Shown: in pieces, positions 1 to 6,742 of the stretch
Numbering within the stretch: position 1 is the stretch's first letter
Layout: every line of letters starts with the position of its first letter
Origin: Candidatus Omnitrophota bacterium
GTDB taxonomy: Bacteria > Omnitrophota > Gorgyraeia > Gorgyraeales > Gorgyraeaceae
DNA length: 6,939 bases
Assembly: GCA_018817035.1 (NCBI GenBank)
Contig: JAHIUV010000216.1
Location: 1-6,939 of the forward strand
Reading direction: 5' to 3'
Translations under genes and position numbers: made by a program
The notes under the pieces: generated by a model
Seen by the model: the letters and a program-made list of their open reading frames with translations, nothing else
The model's database searches: none
Told to the model about the DNA's origin: nothing

Positions 1-1223
1 AAAAGAAATATCATGGTAAGGAATACCGTGAACGCCCCCATCTCGATCAAAAGAAACCCTCCGCCCAGTATGCCCAAAACCTGGATATAAGGATAAAAAG
101 GCGAATGAAACTTTGGCCTATAGCTCAATATCCTGCTTTCCCTGAATAAAATAAGTGTCAGATTGGCGAACATATACAACAAGATCAAAATACTTGACGC
201 TATCTTTACCAATACTTCGAGCTTTAAAAATAATAAGGAGAGGACCATGAAAGCCCCCGTGAAAAGGATAGCCGCGTAAGGCACTTTACTTACCCGGCTT
301 ATTTTCTGAAAATAAGCAGGCAGAAGCTTATCTCTGCTCATCCCAAGAGGATATCTCGAAGCTGTCATAAGGCCTGAATTAGCCGTGGATATAAACGCCA
401 GAAACGCGGCGACGCTTATAGATACTTTCAAAATATTCCCCCCGAAAACACCTGCCCCTTCCGATATGGGAATAAGTGTGCCTTTTAATCCCTCGGGATC
501 CATGACCCCGACAGTAACATAGATCACCAGAGTATAAATAATAGCCGTAACCACGAGAGAAAGCATCATTCCTAACGGCAGATTTTTTCCGGGATCTTTT
601 GTCTCTTCAGCAAGGGCAGCGACCTTAGTCAACCCCCCATAAGATATAAAAACAAAACTCGCTGTAGCAAAAATAGGGCCCATGCCTTTGGAGAAAAACT
701 GAGAAAAATTCGACGGGTTCACTGTTTTAGCGCCCCATACAACATACGCTAAAAGTATGCCTAAAAGCCCCGTGACCAGAAACACCTGGATCTTGCCGGC
801 CTCTTTGACCCCCATTAAATTCAGGATAACAAATATCAAACAACACACGACAGCTATAATATTTAAAGGTATATCGGTTACCAGGCTGAGATACGCGCCC
901 ATGCCCACCAGCGCGAAAGCGCCCTTAAGGCTAAGGCTAAACCAGGAGCTAAAACCAGCGATTGTCCCAAGAAGCGGGCCAAACCCGCGCATGATATAAA
1001 AATAATCTCCCCCTGCCTTTGGCATGGCCGTAGTCAACTCAGCCATGCTCAAAAGAGCCGGTATACAGAAAATACCCGCTATTATATAGGAAATAATGAC
1101 CGCCGGGCCTGCTTTCGCGAACGCGAGCCCCGGAAGGATAAAAAGTCCGGAGCTGATCATGGCTCCGGTAGCCACGCAGAATACGCCCAAAAGCCCGAGT
1201 TCTTTCTTTAATTCATGGTTCAT
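1..1223 (-). CDS. APC-superfamily amino acid/polyamine permease (C-terminus cut by window edge)
   Basis: Inner-membrane secondary transporter, probably importing an amino acid or related amine by proton or sodium symport or exchange; the substrate cannot be read from sequence. 407 codons are visible and the reading frame runs off the left edge. Residues 18-31 carry the classic unwound TM1 motif (TGAMISSGLFILPG). Around 190-216 lies the conserved TM6 and following loop (SYGG, then AEETKDPGKNLP), the signature of this superfamily. About ten or more hydrophobic segments follow one another with short loops. The ATG at 1223 is the first in-frame start, and the family's usual N-terminus (ELGLLGV just before TM1) begins right after it. 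There is no Shine-Dalgarno sequence ahead of it. Known members are about 430-480 residues, or longer when a UspA-like domain is fused at the C-terminus; which applies here cannot be seen. It is transcribed divergently from the phosphate-transport operon. Confidence 0.9.
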   Translation of the reverse strand, partial: MNHELKKELGLLGVFCVATGAMISSGLFILPGLAFAKAGPAVIISYIIAGIFCIPALLSMAELTTAMPKAGGDYFYIMRGFGPLLGTIAGFSSWFSLSLKGAFALVGMGAYLSLVTDIPLNIIAVVCCLIFVILNLMGVKEAGKIQVFLVTGLLGILLAYVVWGAKTVNPSNFSQFFSKGMGPIFATASFVFISYGGLTKVAALAEETKDPGKNLPLGMMLSLVVTAIIYTLVIYVTVGVMDPEGLKGTLIPISEGAGVFGGNILKVSISVAAFLAFISTANSGLMTASRYPLGMSRDKLLPAYFQKISRVSKVPYAAILFTGAFMVLSLLFLKLEVLVKIASSILILLYMFANLTLILFRESRILSYRPKFHSPFYPYIQVLGILGGGFLLIEMGAFTVFLTMIFL

Positions 1224-1230
1224 ACCACAT

Positions 1231-1258
1231 ATTATAATGGCAAATATAACAAAAGCAA
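1231..1258 (-). promoter_or_regulatory. Putative sigma70-like promoter of the permease gene
   Basis: On the minus strand a TTGCTT -35-like hexamer (1258-1253) is followed after 16 bp by a perfect TATAAT -10 (1236-1231). Initiation about 7 bases downstream would fall near 1224, directly before the permease ATG at 1223. This fits the absence of a ribosome-binding site and predicts a leaderless or nearly leaderless mRNA. The -35 is a weak match, so the call rests mainly on the -10 and the position. Confidence 0.45.
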
Positions 1259-1266
1259 TTTTTTAT

Positions 1267-1295
1267 TTGACTGTGTTAGTTTAGTGGTTTATAAT
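1267..1295 (+). promoter_or_regulatory. Near-consensus sigma70 promoter for the Na/Pi cotransporter operon
   Basis: TTGACT (1267-1272) and a perfect TATAAT (1290-1295) are separated by the ideal 17 bp. The expected transcription start is near 1302, giving a leader of about 27 nt before the ATG at 1329. It lies back to back with the leftward promoter, with only 8 bp between the two -35 elements, so a regulator binding here would see both genes. I looked for a Pho-box-like direct repeat and found no convincing one. Confidence 0.7.
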
Positions 1296-1328
1296 TCACC
1301 TTGAACTTACCTGAAAGATCCTTATCGT

Positions 1329-2456
1329 ATGTATAAAAAATCCTTTACCACATTCTATCGCCTGTTTTTCGTCATAGTCTGTGTCTATCTGTTCCTGGTA
1401 AGCATAGGACTGATGAGCGTGGCGTTCAAAGGTTTCGGCAAAGAATTCGCTGAGAACCTGATAAAAGCCACATCCAATCCTTTCATAGGACTTTTCATAG
1501 GTCTCCTCGCTACAAGCATGGTGCAAAGTTCATCCACCACCACTTCCATAGTAGTGGGAATGGTAGGCGCTAAAGTTATCACCATCTCAAATGCCATACC
1601 TATAATCATGGGGGCCAATATCGGAACCACGGTAACAGCCGTGCTGGTATCTCTGTGTCATGTAACGCGTCGCGAAGAGTTTAAACGCGCTATAACAGGG
1701 GCTACTGTCCACGATTTCTTCAATATCTTATGTGTAGCCGTCCTTTTCCCTTTACAGCTGGCCACCGGTTTCCTGGACAAACTCGCTACAAAGATGAGCC
1801 TATTGTTCGTCGATATCGGCGGTATAAAATTTACCAGTCCTGTAAAAGCGGCCACAGAACCAATAGTAGAAGCCATAAAGAATTTTTTCATGTCATTCCA
1901 TATTTCAAAAAACGTCACATATATCGCGATTCTGGCAGCATCAATGTTAATTTTGTTCCTATGCCTTTATTTTATCGTGCGTCTTATGAAATCACTCATA
2001 ATAGGAAGGGTCGAGATAGTATTCAATAATGTGCTCGGAAAGCATGGAGGAATAGCCATATTGGCCAGTGTGATATTCACCGCGATAATCCAGAGTAGTT
2101 CCATTACTACTTCCCTGATGGTCCCGCTGGTAGCATCAGGTGTATTGACGGTGGAATCAATATTCCCTATAGTGCTGGGGGCAAACATAGGGACCACGAT
2201 AACAGCGATATTGGCCTCATTCGCCACAGGGAACATGGCAGCCATTACAGTAGCTTTCGCGCATTTTCTTTTTAACTTCATAGGCGTCTTATGCTTCTAT
2301 CCGATACCGATGTTCAGAAAAATACCCATAAGCCTGGCAAAAGGCCTTGGGGCCCTTACTTTAAAAAAACGCAGGTACGCGTTTATATACGTATCATTCG
2401 TATTTTTCCTGCTGCCTGCTATATTGATATTTATCTCAAAAATGTTATTTAAATAA
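1329..2456 (+). CDS. Na+/phosphate cotransporter family protein (NptA/SLC34-like transmembrane core)
   Basis: Predicted inner-membrane sodium-driven phosphate importer of the Na/Pi cotransporter (PF02690-type) family, 375 residues. The family's inverted-repeat architecture is plain. The first half has QSSST (66-70), GANIGTT (95-101) and HDFFN (128-132); the second repeats QSSSI (255-259), GANIGTT (284-290) and HFLFN (312-316). The QSSS segments form the substrate and sodium site in this family. Hydrophobic helices fill most of the protein, and a charged stretch, KKRRY, at 346-350 precedes the last helix. The length matches the transmembrane core alone. Many bacterial relatives (YjbB type, about 540 residues) carry a C-terminal PhoU-like domain, which is absent here but encoded by the next gene. 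ATG 1329 lies about 27 nt after the predicted transcription start. Only a weak GAAAG at 1313-1317 could act as a ribosome site. Phosphate is the likely substrate by family, but not proven. Confidence 0.92.
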   Translation: MYKKSFTTFYRLFFVIVCVYLFLVSIGLMSVAFKGFGKEFAENLIKATSNPFIGLFIGLLATSMVQSSSTTTSIVVGMVGAKVITISNAIPIIMGANIGTTVTAVLVSLCHVTRREEFKRAITGATVHDFFNILCVAVLFPLQLATGFLDKLATKMSLLFVDIGGIKFTSPVKAATEPIVEAIKNFFMSFHISKNVTYIAILAASMLILFLCLYFIVRLMKSLIIGRVEIVFNNVLGKHGGIAILASVIFTAIIQSSSITTSLMVPLVASGVLTVESIFPIVLGANIGTTITAILASFATGNMAAITVAFAHFLFNFIGVLCFYPIPMFRKIPISLAKGLGALTLKKRRYAFIYVSFVFFLLPAILIFISKMLFK

Positions 2457-2462
2457 GGAGGT
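2454..2462 (+). promoter_or_regulatory. Strong Shine-Dalgarno sequence overlapping the cotransporter stop codon
   Basis: TAAGGAGGT contains the upstream gene's TAA stop and a near-perfect anti-16S match, six bases before the ATG at 2468. Terminating ribosomes would finish on the next gene's ribosome site, so the pair is likely translationally coupled. It contrasts with the weak ribosome site of the cotransporter, so the PhoU-like protein may be made in excess. Confidence 0.85.
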
Positions 2463-2467
2463 TCTAA

Positions 2468-3136
2468 ATGTTTAAAAATTTACTGCAATTCTGGAAAGGA
2501 AAAGATTTCCTGGTAGAAGTACTGGGAGAATTCAAAAACATGCTTGAAAATACACAGCAGATGTTTGATTCTGTATGTAAACAACTTATTGATAATGAAA
2601 AAGACCCTGACCTGAGAGAGAAAATATACGGGATCGATAAAAAAGTGAACGATCTCCAGAAGAATATCAGGAAAAGGGTAGTCGAGCATCTTTCTATCCA
2701 GCCATCAGTGGACGTATCCACGAGCCTGCTCTTGATGAGCGTGGTAAAAGACGCCGAAAGGCTCGGCGATTACGCTAAGAACCTTTTTGGGATAACACAA
2801 TATCTGCAAAAACCCATAGACAAGAATAAATACAATGGATTGTTTAACAGCGTAGAGAAAGAGATATTAGACCTGTTCCAAAAAACCAAAGAAGCGTTCA
2901 TGGAATCAGATGAAGCCAAGGCAAACCTGTCGTGGGACTATGAAAATAAGATCACTAAACAATGCGATGAGATAATCGAAAAACTCGCGAATAGCAGCCT
3001 CAGTGTAAATGAAGCCGTGTGTTTTGTCCTCATGGCAAGGTATTTCAAGCGCATAACAGCCCACTTAAGTAATATAGCCACGTCTGTGGTACTGCCTCTC
3101 TCTGATCTTGATTATTTTGATGAAAAAAGGAGATAG
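2468..3136 (+). CDS. PhoU-like / DUF47-type phosphate transport accessory protein
   Basis: Predicted cytoplasmic all-helical protein of the PhoU superfamily, 222 residues, expected to control or partner the cotransporter encoded 11 bp upstream. Two PhoU-type halves can be seen, with signature segments at 95-106 (DAERLGDYAKNL) and 190-205 (ARYFKRITAHLSNIAT). The first has the metal-binding E97xxxD101 pattern. In the second the equivalent positions are K194 and A198, where relatives typically have E and D (ERIADH), so this half has probably lost its metal cluster. The helix containing D57 shows a similar partial match. PhoU proteins are peripheral regulators of phosphate uptake, and in YjbB-type proteins this domain is fused to the cotransporter, which supports a physical partnership here. 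The start is fixed by the strong ribosome site. The stop lies one base from the stop of the convergent kinase gene. Confidence 0.85.
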   Translation: MFKNLLQFWKGKDFLVEVLGEFKNMLENTQQMFDSVCKQLIDNEKDPDLREKIYGIDKKVNDLQKNIRKRVVEHLSIQPSVDVSTSLLLMSVVKDAERLGDYAKNLFGITQYLQKPIDKNKYNGLFNSVEKEILDLFQKTKEAFMESDEAKANLSWDYENKITKQCDEIIEKLANSSLSVNEAVCFVLMARYFKRITAHLSNIATSVVLPLSDLDYFDEKRR

Positions 3137-3137
3137 G

Positions 3138-5114
3138 TCAGGGTTTCCTTGCTCCGGAGACTGCTCTTAGCAGGAGGGAAAGGTATTTTCTTTCCCTGTC
3201 TTTAATATCCGTGAATTCCAACCCCACATTATAGGCTTGGGCATTATCTTTCGTTTCTTTTGCGGCTTTTCTCCACGCTACGCGCGCCCTGATATTCAAA
3301 GGTTCTCTTTTGTTGGGTAAGGACAGCTTTATATTTATTTTACTGCCTGTTTCCATCTGACGTCCTGTTGTAAAGCAGAGCCCTCCCTCAGAAATATCCA
3401 CGCCCTGACACGACTCTGTTTTGTCCCCGGAAGCCATGACCTCGATAGCCACTTTATACGAGATCCTCTTAAAACGCCTTATCTCAGAACCAATGGATAG
3501 TTTCTTGATATATATGTCAGCAAAGACCTGTCCCGGCTCAGAAGGAGCGCTATTGTCGGAATAATGTAAAGTGCCCAAATTGATAAAAACATTTCCTTTT
3601 TCAAGCTTGCTGAAATAGGCTTTTATCCTGCTTTTTAATGATTCGCATACAGAGGCTATTTCTCCTTCATCCGCTCCGGAAAAAAGGATGCTCCACTCCC
3701 CTGTTGAATAATCCTCAAAAGCTATCCTGGACAGCCTTTTACTTTTATCATTAAATCTTTTTAATGCTTCGTCTATGATTTTCCTGATACCGTAAAACAA
3801 TTCCTTAGGTTGTGTTTTTACCGCTTTTTTGAACTCCTTGAAATTGACCACCAATACATTGACCAGGTAAATGCTGGTTCCTTTATTCAATAATTTATTT
3901 ACGCTGTTCCTGACTTCATCATTCAATACTTTAGCGGTGTAAAACCGCGGTAACGTAAAATAGAATTTACTGCCCGCGCCTAATTTTGAATCAGCCCAGA
4001 TCTCTCCGCCGTGCCTTTCCACTAATTCCCTGGTAATAAAAAGCCCCAGCCCCAGGCCTTTTCTTTGAATAGCCTCATTTTTGGAAACCTGAGTGAACTT
4101 ATTAAAAAGTTCGGACAGGTTGTCCTTGGCTATGCCGACTCCCGTATCTATCACCCCTATCCTGACCTTGTTCTCCAATATCTCAAGCTCTATCCTGATA
4201 CTATCGTTCTGATGCGTAAACTTTATGGCATTGGTCACCAGATTCGAGACTACCTGGTTTATCCTCGCGGCGTCTATAAAGACATTGACTTGTTCCTCGG
4301 GCAGGGCATATTTCAAGGTAATGCCGTTTTCCACGGATATTTTCTTGAAATATTCCGAAGAATCAAGCAGTAGCTCTTTTAGGTCGACCAGGGAGTAATG
4401 CAATTTCAACGCGCCTCTCTCTATCCTGGATACTTCGAGCAGGTCTTCGATAATACCGTTAAGGCGCCCTATATTATCTTTTGCCTTTGAAAGTATATAT
4501 TTTTGCTTTTCGCTCAACGGACCGGCTATCCCTTCATAAATAAGCATCACCGCTTCCTTTATGATCGCGAGAGGTGTCCTTAGTTCATGAGAAACCACTG
4601 ACACAAATTCTGATTTCATATTGTTTAAATCTTCAGCGACTTCCAATTTTTTTTGTATACGCGTGTTCTCTTCCTGCAAGTTAGCGACCTGGACACGGTG
4701 GGTTATGTCCCGGGTAATACCGATCAATCCGGTTATCATTCCCCTGTCGTCATACCTTGGTATCTTAGTGGTGCTGACATAATTATCTACACCATCAGGG
4801 CGGGTCGCCCTTTCGATCTTATCGATTATAGCCTTGCCTGTCTTCATTACGCGCATATCATCCCTGGACATTAACTTAGCGCGTTCCCTGGGGAAAAAGT
4901 CAAAATCAGTCTTACCCACAACCTGGTCAGGCTTAAGCCCCAGGCCTTTAGCATGGGCCTGGTTCACCATGACCAATTTTCCTTCCCTGTCCTTAAAATA
5001 AATAACATCAGGGGTGCTATCCATTAACTCGGAAAGGAGCCTGTACCTGTGTTCTAATTCCCTGTAATTTACTTTTTCCGGATTTTTATTTTTTACTTTT
5101 ATATTTTTCTTCAT
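3138..5114 (-). CDS. Cytoplasmic PAS histidine kinase with degenerate GGDEF-like and C-terminal PilZ domains
   Basis: Sensor histidine kinase, 658 residues from ATG 5114, with no transmembrane segment. Order: PAS/PAC at about 24-140 (ending GITRDITHR); coiled coil about 141-170; HisKA with phospho-acceptor H176 in SHELRTPL; HATPase at about 275-390 with N-box N286/N295, G1 box DTGVGI (323-328) and G2 box GLGLGLF (353-359). Residues about 400-525 resemble a nucleotide-cyclase (GGDEF) fold that has lost its active site: LVVNFK stands where DxDxFK is expected, and STGEW (470-474) where GGDEF is expected. PilZ follows at about 545-655 with intact RRFKR (546-550) and DISEGG (573-578), the RxxxR and DxSxxG motifs that bind c-di-GMP. 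An in-frame TTG at 5126 is an alternative start; I prefer the ATG. Either start lies inside the upstream aldolase gene (29-nt overlap for ATG), suggesting coupled translation. No response regulator is adjacent. Confidence 0.9.
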   Translation of the reverse strand: MKKNIKVKNKNPEKVNYRELEHRYRLLSELMDSTPDVIYFKDREGKLVMVNQAHAKGLGLKPDQVVGKTDFDFFPRERAKLMSRDDMRVMKTGKAIIDKIERATRPDGVDNYVSTTKIPRYDDRGMITGLIGITRDITHRVQVANLQEENTRIQKKLEVAEDLNNMKSEFVSVVSHELRTPLAIIKEAVMLIYEGIAGPLSEKQKYILSKAKDNIGRLNGIIEDLLEVSRIERGALKLHYSLVDLKELLLDSSEYFKKISVENGITLKYALPEEQVNVFIDAARINQVVSNLVTNAIKFTHQNDSIRIELEILENKVRIGVIDTGVGIAKDNLSELFNKFTQVSKNEAIQRKGLGLGLFITRELVERHGGEIWADSKLGAGSKFYFTLPRFYTAKVLNDEVRNSVNKLLNKGTSIYLVNVLVVNFKEFKKAVKTQPKELFYGIRKIIDEALKRFNDKSKRLSRIAFEDYSTGEWSILFSGADEGEIASVCESLKSRIKAYFSKLEKGNVFINLGTLHYSDNSAPSEPGQVFADIYIKKLSIGSEIRRFKRISYKVAIEVMASGDKTESCQGVDISEGGLCFTTGRQMETGSKINIKLSLPNKREPLNIRARVAWRKAAKETKDNAQAYNVGLEFTDIKDRERKYLSLLLRAVSGARKP

Positions 5115-5727
5115 AACCTTCCACAAGTTCTTTTATGGCTTCCCCTATGCGGTGAAACTCTCCGCGCCGCAACCATTCTTTTTTAAACACGCTTCCTCCA
5201 AATGCGACCGCTGAGGCGCCTGACGAAAAAAATAGCCCGATATTATCATTCGTAACTCCTCCGCAGGCAAGAAGTTTTATGTCCTTAAAAGGTCCCTTGA
5301 TCTCTTTGATATAACCCGGCCCTAAAAATTTAGCGGGAAAAACCTTTACCATTGTAGCGCCCGCTGTCCAGGCATCATATATTTCCTGAGGCGTCATGGC
5401 TCCCGGAAAAACAGGGATAGAGTTCTTCGCGCAATATTCAACGATCTCGCGCACAAGTGTAGGCATGACTATAAATGTCGCTCCGCTATCAAGCGCCGAA
5501 CGCATATCATCCATAGTCAGCACAGTGCCCGCGCCTACCATAAGACGCTTACCGGCTGATTTACGCATTTTGTTGATCAAGCGCGGCGCAGAAGAGGTAT
5601 TCATAGTGATCTCTATGGTATTCAAACCTGATGAGATGACAGTTTCAGAAAGCGGTTCTATGATATCGGGATCAACGTCACGCAAAATCCCCATTAGAGG
5701 CAAGTTGGTAAACTCTTTTAAATTCAT
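5086..5727 (-). CDS. KDPG/KHG aldolase family protein (class I, Schiff-base)
   Basis: Predicted cytoplasmic class I aldolase, 213 residues, the normal length of the Eda family. Relatives cleave 2-keto-3-deoxy-6-phosphogluconate or -galactonate, or 4-hydroxy-2-oxoglutarate, to pyruvate plus an aldehyde. Visible (beta/alpha)8-barrel landmarks are: GILRDVDP (13-20); E39 in IEITMN, matching the catalytic glutamate; GAGTVLT (65-71); FPGAMTPQE (107-115); the Schiff-base lysine K128 in VKVFPA; and the phosphate-binding loop regions GGV (156-158) and FGGSVF (176-181). The position matching E. coli Eda R49 is N43, and the usual VSP is VMP (87-89), so the exact substrate is uncertain. The start is supported by AAGG (5737-5734) six bases upstream of the ATG. 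It lies 60 bp after the DRE-TIM enzyme gene, with a long palindrome between, and its 3' end overlaps the kinase start. No kinase or dehydratase of an Entner-Doudoroff pathway is in view. Confidence 0.88.
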   Translation of the reverse strand: MNLKEFTNLPLMGILRDVDPDIIEPLSETVISSGLNTIEITMNTSSAPRLINKMRKSAGKRLMVGAGTVLTMDDMRSALDSGATFIVMPTLVREIVEYCAKNSIPVFPGAMTPQEIYDAWTAGATMVKVFPAKFLGPGYIKEIKGPFKDIKLLACGGVTNDNIGLFFSSGASAVAFGGSVFKKEWLRRGEFHRIGEAIKELVEGYEEKYKSKK

Positions 5728-5743
5728 AAAATGCCTTATATTA

Positions 5744-5786
5744 CCTTAACTTCACAACAGTGCAATGCACTGTTGTGAAGTTAAGG
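5744..5786. repeat. 43-bp near-perfect palindrome (21-bp inverted repeat around one base)
   Basis: The arms 5744-5764 and 5766-5786 are exact reverse complements, separated by the single base A5765. The outer ends read CCTTAAC...GTTAAGG and the centre reads GTGCAATGCAC. Pairing stops at once outside the arms (A5743 against C5787). It fills most of the 60-bp gap between the two aldolase genes and starts one base after the upstream stop codon. As RNA it would fold into a long AT-rich stem. No T-run follows it on either strand, so it does not look like an ordinary intrinsic terminator. Possible roles include an RNase-processing or mRNA-stabilising hairpin, a REP-like or MITE-like repeat, or a cruciform/protein-binding site. 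The structure is certain; the function is not. Confidence 0.95.
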
Positions 5787-5787
5787 C

Positions 5788-6738
5788 TTAATCCAAGGCT
5801 GTGTTGAGCAGGCTTTCGTAAAACTCCCTGTAATTCTCTTTCTTATCGCTATTACGCAACGCCATTGCCGCTTTAGGGTGCTCATTGAACATGCCGGCAA
5901 TGGCATATGGGATAATATAGCCCCACTCTATCTTTTTTCCTAAGGGGATCATCTCGCGCGATATCAGGTCCAGGATAGGCCGTATGTCAAATTTAGGATT
6001 TTTCAAAAACCCTATCAATAATTCCAACGGGCAATTTCCCGCGGCGCGGCCAATACCATATATGGTCCCATCCAGATAATTAGCGTCGTGGATAATAGCC
6101 TCTATTGTATTGCCGAACGCTAACTGTTGGTTATTATGGCCGTGAAAACCCACTTCCTTGGACTTTAGTATATTTTTAAAAAGTTTGACCAGGCGTTCAG
6201 TGGATTCCTGGTAAAGCGCCCCAAAGCTATCCACTATATATACCACATCGACTTTACATTCCTCCTCTATCTGGTGTAAAGCTTCTTCCAGTTCAGGGCC
6301 CTGGTCGCGGGATATAGCCATGATATTAATAGTCGTCTCATATCCCTTCTCAGCGAAAATATTAGTCATCGCTATTGCCTTATCCGTGTCTTTAACGTAT
6401 GCCGCGGTCCTGATCATGTCTATGGGGCTGTCTGATTTAGGTTTTACGGCATCCATATCTACCCGGCCCACGTCAGTCATGACCGCGATCTTTGTATTCG
6501 ACTCTATGCCGTCTATAACACGTTTTATCTCCTCATCATCGCAGAATTTCCAGGCGCCGAAATCCTTTGAGGAAAAAAGCTCCTTGGAATTCCTATAACC
6601 CATTTCCATATAATCCACCCCTGCCAGGGAAACACCCTTATATATTTCGCGGACAAAGCGGCGGTCGAACTGATGGTTGTTTATAAGACCGCCATCGCGG
6701 ATAGTGCAATCCAATATTTTGATCTTCTCCCTGAACAT
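5788..6738 (-). CDS. DRE-TIM metallolyase, 4-hydroxy-2-oxovalerate aldolase-like (HMGL-like) protein
   Basis: Predicted metal-dependent TIM-barrel C-C lyase or synthase of the HMGL-like superfamily, 316 residues. The family signature is at the N-terminus: DCTIRDGG (10-17), with R14 and D15 as the expected enolate-stabilising arginine and metal ligand. The other two metal ligands are H199 and H201 in GFHGHNN, and DGTIYGIGRAAGN (223-235) gives the last barrel strand. Relatives are the HOA aldolases, which release pyruvate plus an aldehyde. The general-base histidine that follows the RDG motif in characterised HOA aldolases aligns with L18 here, and no full C-terminal communication domain is present. 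No partner acylating aldehyde dehydrogenase is in view. The true reaction may therefore differ. ATG 6738 follows AAAGGGGG (6750-6743) at four bases. The gene starts 30 bp after the HAMP-like gene and precedes the second aldolase, so they are probably one operon. Confidence 0.85.
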   Translation of the reverse strand: MFREKIKILDCTIRDGGLINNHQFDRRFVREIYKGVSLAGVDYMEMGYRNSKELFSSKDFGAWKFCDDEEIKRVIDGIESNTKIAVMTDVGRVDMDAVKPKSDSPIDMIRTAAYVKDTDKAIAMTNIFAEKGYETTINIMAISRDQGPELEEALHQIEEECKVDVVYIVDSFGALYQESTERLVKLFKNILKSKEVGFHGHNNQQLAFGNTIEAIIHDANYLDGTIYGIGRAAGNCPLELLIGFLKNPKFDIRPILDLISREMIPLGKKIEWGYIIPYAIAGMFNEHPKAAMALRNSDKKENYREFYESLLNTALD

Positions 6739-6742
6739 GTAT

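Noticed and set aside
757..999. 80-codon plus-strand open frame
   Set aside because: It lies antisense inside the permease gene, whose frame continues unbroken with clear APC motifs; the product shows no family features.
1271..1290. Possible Pho box upstream of the phosphate cotransporter
   Set aside because: CTGTGTTA resembles one half-site, but no second direct repeat at the expected spacing is present.
1730..2029. 99-codon plus-strand open frame inside the cotransporter
   Set aside because: Out-of-frame shadow of the Na/Pi cotransporter; composition is not protein-like and no ribosome site precedes it.
3152..3176. Small hairpin near the convergent stops (CTGCT-CTT-AGCAG) as a bidirectional terminator
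   Set aside because: The stem is only five pairs, inside the kinase coding sequence, and has no flanking T-run.
4065..4373. 102-codon plus-strand open frame
   Set aside because: Antisense to the kinase ATPase domain, which is intact and strongly conserved in its own frame.
5396..5749. 117-codon plus-strand open frame
   Set aside because: Antisense to the KDPG-type aldolase and runs into the palindrome; no start signal or recognisable domain.
5744..5786. Palindrome as a Rho-independent terminator
   Set aside because: No T-tract follows on either strand, the stem is AT-rich with a minimal loop, and the downstream gene is close and co-oriented.
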